DNA from: JAKOUL01 sp035378845
Lineage (GTDB): Bacteria; Dictyoglomota; Dictyoglomia; Dictyoglomales; Dictyoglomaceae
Direction: 5' to 3'
NCBI GenBank assembly: GCA_035378845.1
Contig: DAOSUP010000002.1
Location: 90,950 to 154,949 of the forward strand
DNA: 64,000 bases
The position numbers and the translations under genes were made by a program. This document shows positions 1 to 9,088 of this stretch, piece by piece. Every line of letters starts with the position of its first letter. Positions within the stretch are counted from its first letter, which is position 1. The notes below the pieces were generated by a model, which saw nothing but the letters and a program-made list of their open reading frames with translations, was not told the DNA's origin and searched no databases.

Positions 1-329
1 ATAAGCAGATCAAACTTTATAAGATTATTGCAAAAAACACAAGGATTAGGGGTATATCCATTCAAATAAGAGTCAATAAAATACCTACTAATTTTTTCTT
101 CAAACTCTTTCCTTAGATCTACTACAAAGTGAGGAATCCCTAAATAATGAGCAATTTGGGTTGCATCATTGATGGAACTCTCTGAAACACAAGCCTCATA
201 TCTCTCAGAAGGTGAAACTCCTATATTCATAGTAATACCAATAACATCATATCCTTCTTCTTTTAAAAGAAGAGTTGCGACTGAACTATCTATACCACCA
301 CTCATTCCCACAGCAACTTTTTTCTTCAT
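1..329 (-). CDS. mnmA: tRNA 2-thiouridylase MnmA, C-terminal part cut off by window edge
   Basis: MnmA thiolates the wobble uridine (s2U34) of tRNAs for Lys, Glu and Gln in the cytoplasm, using ATP and a persulfide donor. The first 109 residues are present. The PP-loop SGGIDSS lies at residues 10-16 and the family signature GYTPNPCVFCNN at 91-102, where Cys100 matches the catalytic cysteine position. The start is ATG at 329, preceded by AAAAGG. The reading frame runs off the left edge with no defect, so the gene is truncated only by the window. It is divergent from the ROK regulator to its right. Confidence 0.93.
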   Translation of the reverse strand, partial: MKKKVAVGMSGGIDSSVATLLLKEEGYDVIGITMNIGVSPSERYEACVSESSINDATQIAHYLGIPHFVVDLRKEFEEKISRYFIDSYLNGYTPNPCVFCNNLIKFDLL

Positions 330-450
330 TTTATACCTTTTTAGTAGAGATTTACAAGTACGAAAATTATATAATTAATATAACGTTTATGTCAAACCTA
401 ACAAATACAGAAAAAGATCTAAACTAAAATAGGGAAAATTTTTCTATTCC

Positions 451-479
451 TTGACAAATTCTTTTCTTTGATATATTTT
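451..479 (+). promoter_or_regulatory. Probable promoter of the ROK regulator gene
   Basis: TTGACA at 451-456 is a perfect -35 box. A -10 element TATTTT lies at 474-479 with a 17-base spacer; TATATT at 472-477 is an alternative with a 15-base spacer. The site is about 50 bases before the start codon of the downstream gene. Confidence 0.55.
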
Positions 480-525
480 TTAAAAAAGAATTAATATCTT
501 TAATAAATTAAAAAATGGGGGGAAT

Positions 526-1689
526 ATGCAAATAGGAAGACCACAGTTAATTGATGAGGTAAATAAGGGGCAAATATTACAACTTCTTAGAGAAGAAGGA
601 CCTATCTCACGAGCAGAAATAGCCAGAAGACTTGGTTTAAGCCGACCTACAGTCTCAACTCATGTTAAAGAGCTAATTAACGAAGGAGTTGTTATTGAGG
701 TAGGAAAGGGAAAAAGTACTAAGGGAAGAAAAGGGATTCTTCTTCAATATAATGCAAAACATGGATACTTTTTAGCTGGGGATATAGAAGGCTCACTTAT
801 GAGATTTGCCATTTCTGACCTCTGCGGAGACCTCTTATACGAAAAGGTGCTCTTCCTAAAAGATCTTAGAGGAAAAAATATGATGCGACCTGAACATCTT
901 GCAACCATACTGATGGAATTCTTAGCAGAAAGTAATGTACCATTTGAAAAAATAAAGGTAATAGCTATTGGTATTGCTGGAATTATAGAAGAGGGAAAGT
1001 TAATCTTTGCCCCCAATTTACCTGAATGGAATCATGCTTCTCTCTTTTCAATTTTAAAAAATAGCTTCCCTGAAGCTTCTATCATCCTTGAGAATGACGT
1101 AAATATGGCAGTAATGGGTGAACTTTGGAAAGGAGCGGGAAAAGGTTATAAAAACATAGTATATATGAACTTAAGTACTGGTATAGGAGCAGGAATAGTG
1201 ATAAATGAAAAACTATATGAAGGAAGTAATAAGTTTGCAGGTGAGATTGCATACATGGCCATAGATAATTACATTGAAAATTATCCTGGAGTTGAATATA
1301 CACCGTTAGGAGCATTAGAATGGGTTGCTTCTGGTGCACAAATTATCCAGAAAGCAAAAGCAATAAATGAAAAATATACCATGCTTGAGAAAATTTTTGA
1401 TGATTATCAAAAAAGCGATGGGATAAAAACCATTATTGATAGAGCCAGTGAGTGTTTAGGAAAGGCTATTGTAAATATAGTAAGTATTGTAGATCCAGAA
1501 GTTGTAATTATAGGTGGCATTGTAGGGAGATTTTTGGATATTTTAATTGATAAAATGCAAACCACTATTAAATTCTATCTTCCAATTCCTGTAAAGATTA
1601 TTCCATCTGCATTATATCCCAAAACAGTAGTTTATGGAGCTATTTGTAGAGCCTTGAATTTATATCACGCAAAACCTACAATTGCTTAG
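526..1689 (+). CDS. ROK-family transcriptional regulator (XylR/NagC type)
   Basis: A 387-residue ROK repressor, probably controlling a sugar-utilisation operon. A winged helix-turn-helix lies at about residues 27-50 (GPISRAEIARRLGLSRPTVS). The sugar-kinase-like ROK domain follows: ENDVNMAVMGE at 189-199 contains the kinase-type Asp191, and a glycine-rich NLSTGIGAGIV segment is at about 215-225. The usual zinc-binding Cys cluster of ROK repressors, expected near residues 245-265, is absent. ATG at 526 follows a GGGGGG tract. The stop overlaps the convergent phosphoesterase stop by four bases. The inducer cannot be read from sequence, and whether the protein keeps kinase activity is unknown. 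Confidence 0.88.
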   Translation: MQIGRPQLIDEVNKGQILQLLREEGPISRAEIARRLGLSRPTVSTHVKELINEGVVIEVGKGKSTKGRKGILLQYNAKHGYFLAGDIEGSLMRFAISDLCGDLLYEKVLFLKDLRGKNMMRPEHLATILMEFLAESNVPFEKIKVIAIGIAGIIEEGKLIFAPNLPEWNHASLFSILKNSFPEASIILENDVNMAVMGELWKGAGKGYKNIVYMNLSTGIGAGIVINEKLYEGSNKFAGEIAYMAIDNYIENYPGVEYTPLGALEWVASGAQIIQKAKAINEKYTMLEKIFDDYQKSDGIKTIIDRASECLGKAIVNIVSIVDPEVVIIGGIVGRFLDILIDKMQTTIKFYLPIPVKIIPSALYPKTVVYGAICRALNLYHAKPTIA

Positions 1690-2531
1690 ATATCAATAAT
1701 TTTTATTGCTCTTTCTAACCTTTCCTTCCATTTTTCCAATTTATCCAAATATCCAAAAGTAGGTTTATAAATCTCCAAATTTTCTTTTTTAAAGATTACC
1801 GTATTATGTTCATGTCCACAGATTACATACCTAACCCTACCATCTTCTATAAGTATTTCACCCAATTTTTCACTCCCAAGATACGCTGAAAAGAAATTTT
1901 TCATATGGAGAAGCTCCTTAAAAGGTACAGTATGAGTAACAGCTACTATCTTCTTCTCTTTCTCTACTTTTTCCAAAGAATTTTTTAATTCATCCTGCAT
2001 TATCTCACAAATCTCTACATTATTAAGCTTTCTTCCATAAGAATCATAGAAATCCACAAGTTTCCAAAAAGTTTCTCTCCAGCGTAAACCATCATATATT
2101 CCTTTCTCATACTCTTCTATAGAATAGGCTTCACTTCCAAAGGAATAATCATACCATCCTAATGTTCCTACAAAAGCTATATCTCCTATTAGTAATGGAT
2201 TTTCTGGAAGAAAATGAATGTTATATTTACCACAGAGATCTGGTATCATCTTCTTATATTTCTGGTCACTACTGATATCTTTTTCCTTCCATATATCATG
2301 ATTACCAGGTACAAAAATCTTAACACCTGAAAGCGCAGCAAAAAATTCAAAGAAGAGTTCTATCTCCCATAACTTTGCAGAAATATCACCTGCAATTACA
2401 AATACATTTACATTTTCCTTTTCTATCTCCTCAAAAATATTTTTTATAAAAATACTTTCTTCATCTTTTTCAAAACCATTTCTTAATCTTATAAAATCAA
2501 GATGCAGGTCAGATAAAGCCAAAATTCTCAT
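1686..2531 (-). CDS. Calcineurin-like metallophosphoesterase
   Basis: A 281-residue cytoplasmic two-metal phosphoesterase. The full motif set is present: DLHLD (residues 8-12), AGDI (47-50), PGNHD (75-79), VTHT (198-201) and GHEH (239-242). These supply the Asp, His and Asn ligands for the dinuclear metal site. The substrate cannot be predicted; relatives hydrolyse phosphodiesters, nucleotides or protein phosphates. It overlaps the upstream membrane-protein gene by four bases, so it is probably translationally coupled to it and co-transcribed with the alcohol dehydrogenase. Confidence 0.88.
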   Translation of the reverse strand: MRILALSDLHLDFIRLRNGFEKDEESIFIKNIFEEIEKENVNVFVIAGDISAKLWEIELFFEFFAALSGVKIFVPGNHDIWKEKDISSDQKYKKMIPDLCGKYNIHFLPENPLLIGDIAFVGTLGWYDYSFGSEAYSIEEYEKGIYDGLRWRETFWKLVDFYDSYGRKLNNVEICEIMQDELKNSLEKVEKEKKIVAVTHTVPFKELLHMKNFFSAYLGSEKLGEILIEDGRVRYVICGHEHNTVIFKKENLEIYKPTFGYLDKLEKWKERLERAIKIIDI

Positions 2532-2935
2532 AGGATAAACTTTAAAATATTAAGAATTCCAAAAACCACAGGTTTTATAAAAGAAAAAACAACTGAATTG
2601 TTCAAAATCTGCGTCCTATATGCGGGTGGTAAGTAATTAATGAGGACCCCATATAAAATTATAAGAATTCCTCCTCCAATAATAACCCTCAGTAAAAATG
2701 ATGGAAGAGTCATTAGAAGATAAGAAAAAATAAAAGTAATAATAAATCCTGCCAAATTCGCAGGAATATGAGAAGGAATTTTTATATACTCCATATACAA
2801 TGGAAGAAGATAGGCTGAAAGGAAGATAGCAATAATCACCGAAAAAATCAAAGCCAATTTGTTAGAAAAGACTTCTTTTAATCCTTTTAAAGCAAGTCCC
2901 AATATGGTTAATGCACAAATCAAATCAAAGATCAT
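2528..2935 (-). CDS. Small integral membrane protein, function unknown
   Basis: A hydrophobic protein of about 135 residues with four probable membrane helices and no recognisable catalytic motif. I choose ATG at 2935 because GAGGGGTG lies about seven bases upstream; a TTG further upstream (2953) sits inside the end of the alcohol dehydrogenase gene. The Shine-Dalgarno overlaps the stop codon of that gene, which suggests coupled translation. The four-base overlap with the phosphoesterase makes a three-gene leftward operon. I do not recognise the family. Confidence 0.7.
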   Translation of the reverse strand: MIFDLICALTILGLALKGLKEVFSNKLALIFSVIIAIFLSAYLLPLYMEYIKIPSHIPANLAGFIITFIFSYLLMTLPSFLLRVIIGGGILIILYGVLINYLPPAYRTQILNNSVVFSFIKPVVFGILNILKFIL

Positions 2936-2942
2936 TTCTACA

Positions 2943-3959
2943 TCACCCCTCAAAGGTTATTATAATTCTAAGCCCTTTCCCACTTAAACCTATCTCTATT
3001 GCTTTGTCAATAGCATCTAAAGGAAATTTGTGGGAAACGATCTTTTCCACATTAATTCTTTTCTCTTTTATTAGAGAAAGAGCTCTACTATTTGTAAGTG
3101 GATTTACAAAGGATCCCATTATACTAAGCTCCCTCTCATATATATCAAAAGGAGAGATCTCCAAAAATCCATTAAAGGGGGATACTCCAAATATCAAAAT
3201 TTTTCCTCCCCTTCTTGCACAATCCATTGCAGTTTTAACCGTTTCAACTCTTCCTACAGCTTCAATACTCACATCTACTCCTCTATTATCAGTAATATCC
3301 TTTACAACCTTAAAAACATCTTCATTTATAGGATCTATAACACAAAAAGCTCCTAATTCAAGGGCTAACCTTCTCTTCTCCTCGTAAGGTTCTACCACAA
3401 TAACTTTTTCTGCTCCATAGATAAGAGAGAGTTGTAAAAGAATCAACCCTAAAGCTCCTCCTCCTACTATCAGAACGGAATCTCCTATCTTCATTCCTAT
3501 TCTTTCAATACCATGAAGAGCACAGGCAACAGGCTCCATCATTGCCCCTTCTATCGGGGTCAGATCTTGAGGAAGCTTATAAGCCTGTTTAAATGGAACT
3601 GCACAGTAATCTGCAAATCCTCCATTTAAGTCAACTCCTAAAGCAGTACGATTTTCACAAAGATTTATCTCACCTCTTCTACAAAAATAGCAGTATCCAC
3701 AAACAATATTGGGGTCAATTGCTACCAGATCACCAATTTTTAATCCATCTACTTTCTCCCCAACTTCCACAACTTCTCCTGCAAATTCATGTCCTCTTAT
3801 TACCCCTTCCTTAGCTAACGTCTTTCCTGCAATAAGATGTAAATCAGTACCACATATTCCTGAGGCAAGAACTTTCACAAGAACTTCATCACTCTTTATT
3901 TTAGGAATAGCACAATCTTTTAAAATTAATTTTCCCTTCTCCCAGATCGCAGAAAGCAT
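2943..3959 (-). CDS. Zinc-dependent alcohol/polyol dehydrogenase (MDR superfamily)
   Basis: A 338-residue NAD(P)-dependent medium-chain dehydrogenase of the threonine/sorbitol dehydrogenase type. Catalytic zinc ligands are Cys36 (GICGTD), His57-Glu58 (GHE) and probably Glu142 (MEPVACALHG). The structural zinc site is Cys87, Cys90, Cys93 and Cys101. The Rossmann loop VGGGALG is at 165-171. Length and motif order are normal. The substrate (sugar alcohol, threonine or a secondary alcohol) cannot be fixed from sequence. It is the first gene of the leftward operon and is divergent from the aldo/keto reductase at 4109. Confidence 0.88.
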   Translation of the reverse strand: MLSAIWEKGKLILKDCAIPKIKSDEVLVKVLASGICGTDLHLIAGKTLAKEGVIRGHEFAGEVVEVGEKVDGLKIGDLVAIDPNIVCGYCYFCRRGEINLCENRTALGVDLNGGFADYCAVPFKQAYKLPQDLTPIEGAMMEPVACALHGIERIGMKIGDSVLIVGGGALGLILLQLSLIYGAEKVIVVEPYEEKRRLALELGAFCVIDPINEDVFKVVKDITDNRGVDVSIEAVGRVETVKTAMDCARRGGKILIFGVSPFNGFLEISPFDIYERELSIMGSFVNPLTNSRALSLIKEKRINVEKIVSHKFPLDAIDKAIEIGLSGKGLRIIITFEG

Positions 3960-4108
3960 AATTATTTCCTCTCCATTTTCTCATAATACAAATTGAAAAC
4001 AATTCTATTTTACAACTTTAAATCTATGTAGTAAAATCTATAGTTACTTAAGTTAACTATTCCAAACTCCATACGATACAAAAATCTAACATTTAGGAGG
4101 GATGCAAA

Positions 4109-5242
4109 TTGAAGTATAGAAAAATGGGAAAACTTGATGTAAATGTTTCTGCATTAGGCTTCGGAACTATGAGACTTCCTACCTTAGGAAGTGAATCACA
4201 GATTGATGAACCAAAAGCCATAGAAATGATACGATATGCTATAGATCACGGAGTAAATTATGTGGATAGTGCCTATGGATATCATGGAGGACAGAGTGAA
4301 ATATTAGTAGGAAAAGCTTTAAAAAACGGATATAGAGATAAGACTTATCTTGCCACAAAGCTTCCCGTATGGCTTGTAAATAAAAAAGAAGACATGGACA
4401 GACTTTTAAAAGAACAGTTGAAAAAATTGGATACAGATCATATTGATTTTTATCTTCTTCACTCTCTAAATAAAGATAGCTGGAGAAAAATATATAATTT
4501 AGGAGCTCTTGAGTGGGGAGAGAAAATGAAAAAGGAAGGGCTTATTAAATATTTTGGATTTTCCTTCCATGATGATCTAAATACCTTTAAAAATATTATT
4601 GATGCTCACAATTGGGATTTTTGTCAGATTCAGTACAATTATATGGATGTAAATTATCAGGCTGGAACAGACGGCTTAAAGTATGCAGCAAGCAAAGGAA
4701 TAGGTGTGGTTGTTATGGAGCCTTTGAGAGGAGGAAAACTTGCAAGACCACCAAAGGACGTGCAAGAGCTTATTGACAACTTTAAGATCAAAAGAAGTCC
4801 TGTAGAATGGGCACTTCTTTGGGTATGGAATCAGAAGGAAGTTTCAATGCTTCTTTCTGGTATGGGTACCTTAGAACAGGTAAAGGAAAATATTGAGATA
4901 GCTGAAAAATCAGATGTGGGAATTCTTACAGAAGAGGAGTTAGAGTTTATTGAAAAACTTAGACTTGCATTTCTCGGAAGGAAAACTATAGATTGTACTC
5001 AATGTGAATATTGTATGCCATGTCAATATGGAGTTAACATCCCAAGGAATTTCTATATATATAATGAGGGCGTTAGATATGAGGATTGGGGATCTGCTCG
5101 TTGGCAATATAACCATGAGATGGATCCTGAAGAAAGAGCCGAAAATTGCCAAGAATGTGGAGAATGCGAAACAAAGTGCCCTCAACACTTGCAAATACGA
5201 GAACTACTTAAGAAGGTCCATGGGACATTGGGTCAAAAATAA
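4109..5242 (+). CDS. Aldo/keto reductase with C-terminal 4Fe-4S ferredoxin domain
   Basis: A 377-residue protein with an N-terminal aldo/keto reductase barrel carrying the tetrad Asp53, Tyr58, Lys84 and His118. A C-terminal iron-sulfur domain has two cysteine sets: C296-C299-C302-C305 and C347-C350-C353-C357. This fusion family is common in anaerobes; the fused domain suggests electron exchange with ferredoxin-like partners besides or instead of NADPH. The start is TTG at 4109, eight bases after AGGAGG; an ATG at 4102 is out of frame and stops at once. A bidirectional terminator follows directly. Substrate unknown. Confidence 0.9.
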   Translation: MKYRKMGKLDVNVSALGFGTMRLPTLGSESQIDEPKAIEMIRYAIDHGVNYVDSAYGYHGGQSEILVGKALKNGYRDKTYLATKLPVWLVNKKEDMDRLLKEQLKKLDTDHIDFYLLHSLNKDSWRKIYNLGALEWGEKMKKEGLIKYFGFSFHDDLNTFKNIIDAHNWDFCQIQYNYMDVNYQAGTDGLKYAASKGIGVVVMEPLRGGKLARPPKDVQELIDNFKIKRSPVEWALLWVWNQKEVSMLLSGMGTLEQVKENIEIAEKSDVGILTEEELEFIEKLRLAFLGRKTIDCTQCEYCMPCQYGVNIPRNFYIYNEGVRYEDWGSARWQYNHEMDPEERAENCQECGECETKCPQHLQIRELLKKVHGTLGQK

Positions 5243-5269
5243 AAGAGGGGTATTTATTGCCCCTCTTTT
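5241..5269. terminator. Bidirectional intrinsic terminator
   Basis: The arms AAAAGAGGGG (5241-5250) and CCCCTCTTTT (5260-5269) pair perfectly around a nine-base loop. The stem lies between the convergent reductase and endonuclease III genes and overlaps both stop codons, so it can end transcription in both directions. Confidence 0.85.
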
Positions 5270-5900
5270 ACACTTTAAAAGCAGAAGGACAAATATCTTT
5301 TAAAATACAACTTTCACAGATAGGATTTTTTGCCTTGCATACATTTCTTCCATGAGATATTAAAAGGTAAGAAAAATCTGTCCATTCTTCTTGAGGAATT
5401 ATACTCATCAATTCTTTTTCCAATTTATCTCTATCTTTTTCTTCACTCAATTTAAATCTTTCAGAAAGACGAGATACATGAGTATCCACAACAATTCCTT
5501 CACTCTTACCATAACCAGCTGAAAGAACTACATTTGCCGTTTTTCTTGCTACCCCAGGAAGCTTTAATAACTCTTCCATAGTATCAGGAACTTTTCCACC
5601 ATATTCATCTAAAATTATCTGAGCGCAACTTTTTATATTTTTTGCCTTTGTCTTATAGTAATTCACTGACTTTATATCTTGTTCCAATTCTTCTAAAGGT
5701 ACTTTTATATAATCTTCAATGGTTTTATATTTCTTAAAAAGTTTCTCTGTAATCATATTAACTCTTTCATCGGTAGTCTGAGCAGAAAGAATAGTGGCTA
5801 CAAGAAGTTCCCATGGATCTCGGAATTTTAATGCAATTTTAGGTTCATAGACTTTTTTCAATCTATTAATAACTTCTATAGCAAACTCTCTTTTATCCAT
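5268..5900 (-). CDS. nth: Endonuclease III (DNA glycosylase/AP lyase)
   Basis: A 210-residue base-excision repair enzyme that removes oxidised pyrimidines and cleaves abasic sites. The helix-hairpin-helix LPGVARKTA is at 114-122 with the catalytic Lys120, followed by the catalytic Asp139 in VVDTHVSRL. The C-terminal 4Fe-4S loop is complete: C188-x6-C195-x2-C198-x5-C204. Length is typical. It starts at ATG 5900 with a GGAGGTG site upstream and ends in the shared terminator. Confidence 0.96.
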   Translation of the reverse strand: MDKREFAIEVINRLKKVYEPKIALKFRDPWELLVATILSAQTTDERVNMITEKLFKKYKTIEDYIKVPLEELEQDIKSVNYYKTKAKNIKSCAQIILDEYGGKVPDTMEELLKLPGVARKTANVVLSAGYGKSEGIVVDTHVSRLSERFKLSEEKDRDKLEKELMSIIPQEEWTDFSYLLISHGRNVCKAKNPICESCILKDICPSAFKV

Positions 5901-5993
5901 TTACAACACACCTCCAACAATCAACCTATTAAAGTTTAACATAAATTTGTATAATCAAAATATAGCATTTAAAAAAAGGAAGGAGGACTCCGA

Positions 5994-7001
5994 GTGGAAA
6001 TCAATGAAATATTAAAAACTCTATCCAATCTTAATGGACCATCTGGATATGAAGAGAAAGTTATAACGTATATTAAGGAAGTAGCAGAAAAAATTCCAAA
6101 TACTGAGGCAAGCATAGATAAACAAGGAAGTCTTATGGTCAAAAAGAGTGGCCAGGGGAAGAAAATTGCTCTATTTGCCCATGCTGATGAGATAGGATTT
6201 GTCATAACTAAAAAAGAATTTGGTAACTATTATAGGATCCACACTTTTGGGGGAATAGACCCTAAAGTAATAATCTCACAAAGATTAAAGATTCATACCA
6301 AAAACGGTACCTCCTATGGGGTTATTGGAATGTTAGAACCCCACTTGCAGACTGAAGAGCTAAAAAATAAGGTTCTTAGTTTTGATGATCTATTCCTTGA
6401 TGTTGTAGAGGGAGCAGAAAATGTAAATATAGGAGATTTAGCAACTTTTTCTTCTGAAGCCTTTGATTTAGGAGAAAAATACATTACAGGTAAAGCATTA
6501 GACAATAGAGCAAGTTGTGTTGCACTATTATATACATTAGAGCTTCTTAATCAATTCATTATTAAATCAGAACCGTATTTTGTGTTTTCCATAAGAGAAG
6601 AAGACGGAATGTCCAGTGCAGCAAATGTAGCATTCAACTTAAAACCAGATCTTGCTATAGTACTTGACGTTACCCATGGAGATATTTATAGACCGTCATA
6701 TCCTAAAATAGAAACAGGGAAAGGGCCAGTTCTAACTGTAGGTACCATGATAGACCATAAGTATTTTGAGATACTAAAAGATTGTGCCGAAAAAAATTCT
6801 GTCCCATATCAAATTGAGCCTGCAGGAAGTCATAGTCATACAGATACAGATGAGATCCAAATCACAAGAGAAGGTATTCCTACACTTTTAGTTTCAATAC
6901 CTCTGAGATATATGCATACTCCCTATGAGGTAGTAAATCTTCAAGATATTAAAGAAACTGCAAGATTACTTGCCAATTTTATAGCTGTAGGAGGTGAATA
7001 A
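5994..7001 (+). CDS. M42-family metallo-aminopeptidase, copy 1
   Basis: A 335-residue member of the M42 (TET/glutamyl-aminopeptidase or CelM-like) family: cytoplasmic di-metal aminopeptidases that usually form dodecamers and trim short peptides. Metal-site segments are visible: FAHADEIGF (His63, Asp65), GKALDNRAS with the bridging Asp, REED with the catalytic Glu pair, VLDVTHGD, and MHTPYE with the last His. The usual GGTDA segment is replaced by HSHTDTDEIQ, so its specificity pocket probably differs from the next two copies. Start is GTG at 5994 after AAGGAGG. It opens a three-gene tandem array with overlapping ends. Confidence 0.88.
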   Translation: MEINEILKTLSNLNGPSGYEEKVITYIKEVAEKIPNTEASIDKQGSLMVKKSGQGKKIALFAHADEIGFVITKKEFGNYYRIHTFGGIDPKVIISQRLKIHTKNGTSYGVIGMLEPHLQTEELKNKVLSFDDLFLDVVEGAENVNIGDLATFSSEAFDLGEKYITGKALDNRASCVALLYTLELLNQFIIKSEPYFVFSIREEDGMSSAANVAFNLKPDLAIVLDVTHGDIYRPSYPKIETGKGPVLTVGTMIDHKYFEILKDCAEKNSVPYQIEPAGSHSHTDTDEIQITREGIPTLLVSIPLRYMHTPYEVVNLQDIKETARLLANFIAVGGE

Positions 7002-7002
7002 C

Positions 7003-8004
7003 TTGTATATAAAAGAGCTTACTGATATAAATGGAGTCTCTGGATTTGAAGAAAAAGTAAGAGAATTCATAAAAGAGAAGATCCAAGATAAAGTAGACCA
7101 TATAAAAGAAGACACGATAGGAAATTTAATAGCCTTTAAAAAAGGAAAAATAGATAAAAAATTAATGCTCTCTGCTCATATGGATGAGATAGGATTTATG
7201 GTAAGTAACATTGAAGAGGATGGAAAGCTAAGTATAATCCCCTTAGGTTCTATTGATCCCAGAACAGTCTTTGGGAAAAAAGTATTTGTTGGAGAGAAAC
7301 AGATCCCAGGAATTATAGGTTCAAAACCCATACATCTTATGAATAGCCTTGAAAAAATTACCTCTTTTGAAAATATAAAGGTAGATATTGGTGCCACAAA
7401 AAAGCAAGAGGTAGAACTAAAAGTAAAGATTGGAGATTCTGTAAGCTTTGCTCCAAACACTATGATGCACCAAGACTGGATATCTGGAAAAGCTTTAGAT
7501 GATAGAGGGGGATGCTCTATTCTTATGGACTTGATTGATTTAAATATCCATCCTTATTATGACACCTACTTTTCTTTTGTAGTCCAAGAAGAAACAGGAC
7601 TTAGAGGTTCTGGACCTGCTTCTTTTCAAATAAATCCAGACTTTGCTATAGTAATTGAAACTACCACTTCAGGAGATAATCCAGAATTCCCAGAAGATAG
7701 AAGATCTACCGAACTTGGAAAAGGTCCTGTAATAACTCCAGCTCATAGAGGATATGTAAATGACGAAAAATTATTCAATTTTGCTGTAAAAATAGCTTCA
7801 GAAAATCATATACCATACCAAATAAAAAGAAGAACTGTAGGAGGTACCGATGCCCAAAGAATAGCCACTACTACTGGAACCCCAAGTCTTGTTATCTCTA
7901 TTCCTTCAAGATATATCCATTCCCCTATGTCAGTCTTAAATATTAAAGACTATGAGAACACTCTTAAACTTCTTTCTATTCTGATTACAAAGGAGGTTAA
8001 ATAA
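7003..8004 (+). CDS. M42-family metallo-aminopeptidase, copy 2
   Basis: About 333 residues. I prefer TTG at 7003 because GGAGGTG lies six bases before it; the in-frame GTG at 6994 is inside that ribosome site. The product then aligns at its N-terminus with the third copy. Key segments are SAHMDEIGF, GKALDDRGG, VQEETGLRG (catalytic Glu pair), GGTDAQRIA and YIHSP. At the fourth metal-ligand position it has VIETTT, a Glu where the other copies have Asp. It begins just after the stop of copy 1 and ends in a TAATG overlap with copy 3, so the three are one operon. Confidence 0.88.
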   Translation: MYIKELTDINGVSGFEEKVREFIKEKIQDKVDHIKEDTIGNLIAFKKGKIDKKLMLSAHMDEIGFMVSNIEEDGKLSIIPLGSIDPRTVFGKKVFVGEKQIPGIIGSKPIHLMNSLEKITSFENIKVDIGATKKQEVELKVKIGDSVSFAPNTMMHQDWISGKALDDRGGCSILMDLIDLNIHPYYDTYFSFVVQEETGLRGSGPASFQINPDFAIVIETTTSGDNPEFPEDRRSTELGKGPVITPAHRGYVNDEKLFNFAVKIASENHIPYQIKRRTVGGTDAQRIATTTGTPSLVISIPSRYIHSPMSVLNIKDYENTLKLLSILITKEVK

Positions 8005-9014
8005 TGAAGGAGCTGATTAAAAAACTCACAAGTGTATCATCTCCCAGTGGAAGAGAGGAGGAAATAAGAAACACCATATTAGAAGAATTGAAAGGATCCA
8101 TAGATGGCTATGAGATAGATAAATTAGGTAATTTGATAGTATGGAAAAAAGGTAAAAAAGAAGGCAAAATACTTCTTGATGCTCATATGGATGAAGTTGG
8201 AGTCTTAGCTACATATATTGATGAAAGAGGTTTTATCAGAATTGAGGCAATAGGGGGAGTCTCTCCATATAATCTTTTAGGAAGTAGCATATCTTTTCCA
8301 AAAGTAGAGGGAATTGTAGGAATAGAAGGTGAAACTCCAGAAGAACTAACAAAGAATATAAGAAATCTTGACTTTGATAAAATCTATGTGGATATTGGTG
8401 CTAAGAGCAGAGAAGAAGCAGAAAAGTTAGTACCCCCTGGAACTTTTGGAGTATACCACTATTCATTTAAAGACTTAGGAGAACGCATTGTATCCAAATC
8501 TCTTGATGATAGAATTGGCTGTACCATAATTATTGAAGTACTAAAAAGAGCAAATCCATACTATGACCTATTTGGAACCTTTTCTACCCAAGAAGAGATA
8601 GGACTTGTAGGCGCAAGTGTTGTTGCCTTTAATATAAAACCAGATTTAGCTATTGCTATAGACGTAACTTCCAATTCAGATACCCCCAAAGGATCAAAAA
8701 GGATGTCCTTAGAGTTAGGAAAGGGACCTACCATTAAAATAAAGGATAGGGCTTCTATAAGTGATAGAAAAGTTGTAGAAACCCTAAAAAAATTTGCTGA
8801 TAAAAATAATATACCATATCAAGTTGAAATTCTACTCTATGGAGGAACCGATGCCGCTATGTTGCAAAGAACAGGAGAAGGAATCATTGCAGGAACCCTA
8901 TCTATACCCACAAGATATGTGCATTCTCCAAATGAGATGGTAGATATGAACGATGTGGAAAATGCTATCAAACTACTTAAGGCTTTGGTAGAATCAGAAG
9001 AGCCTTTAAGTTGA
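8004..9014 (+). CDS. M42-family metallo-aminopeptidase, copy 3
   Basis: A 336-residue paralogue of the two preceding genes. Metal and catalytic segments are LDAHMDEVG, SLDDRIG, TQEEIGLVG, AIDVTS, GGTDAAM and YVHSPNE. The ATG at 8004 overlaps the previous stop by one base, with AAGGAGG upstream. Copies 2 and 3 resemble each other more than copy 1. Different TET-type subunits can have distinct residue preferences, so the three may form a set with complementary specificities or a mixed particle; that is inference. Confidence 0.88.
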   Translation: MKELIKKLTSVSSPSGREEEIRNTILEELKGSIDGYEIDKLGNLIVWKKGKKEGKILLDAHMDEVGVLATYIDERGFIRIEAIGGVSPYNLLGSSISFPKVEGIVGIEGETPEELTKNIRNLDFDKIYVDIGAKSREEAEKLVPPGTFGVYHYSFKDLGERIVSKSLDDRIGCTIIIEVLKRANPYYDLFGTFSTQEEIGLVGASVVAFNIKPDLAIAIDVTSNSDTPKGSKRMSLELGKGPTIKIKDRASISDRKVVETLKKFADKNNIPYQVEILLYGGTDAAMLQRTGEGIIAGTLSIPTRYVHSPNEMVDMNDVENAIKLLKALVESEEPLS

Positions 9015-9022
9015 AGTATGAA

Positions 9023-9058
9023 AGGGGAGGAAAGAGCTTTATATTTTTGCCCTTCCCT
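9023..9058 (+). terminator. Weak putative terminator after the M42 operon
   Basis: AGGGGAGG (9023-9030) can pair with CCTTCCCT (9051-9058) with one G-T wobble around a 20-base loop. There is no clean U tract, only CCCTATAAAAAA, so the call is tentative. Confidence 0.3.
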
Positions 9059-9088
9059 CCCTATAAAAAATAGATTAAAATAGTATAT

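Noticed and set aside
2911..3387. Long plus-strand open frame opposite the alcohol dehydrogenase gene
   Set aside because: It is the reverse shadow of a gene with intact zinc-site motifs; the frame has no ribosome site or recognisable fold.
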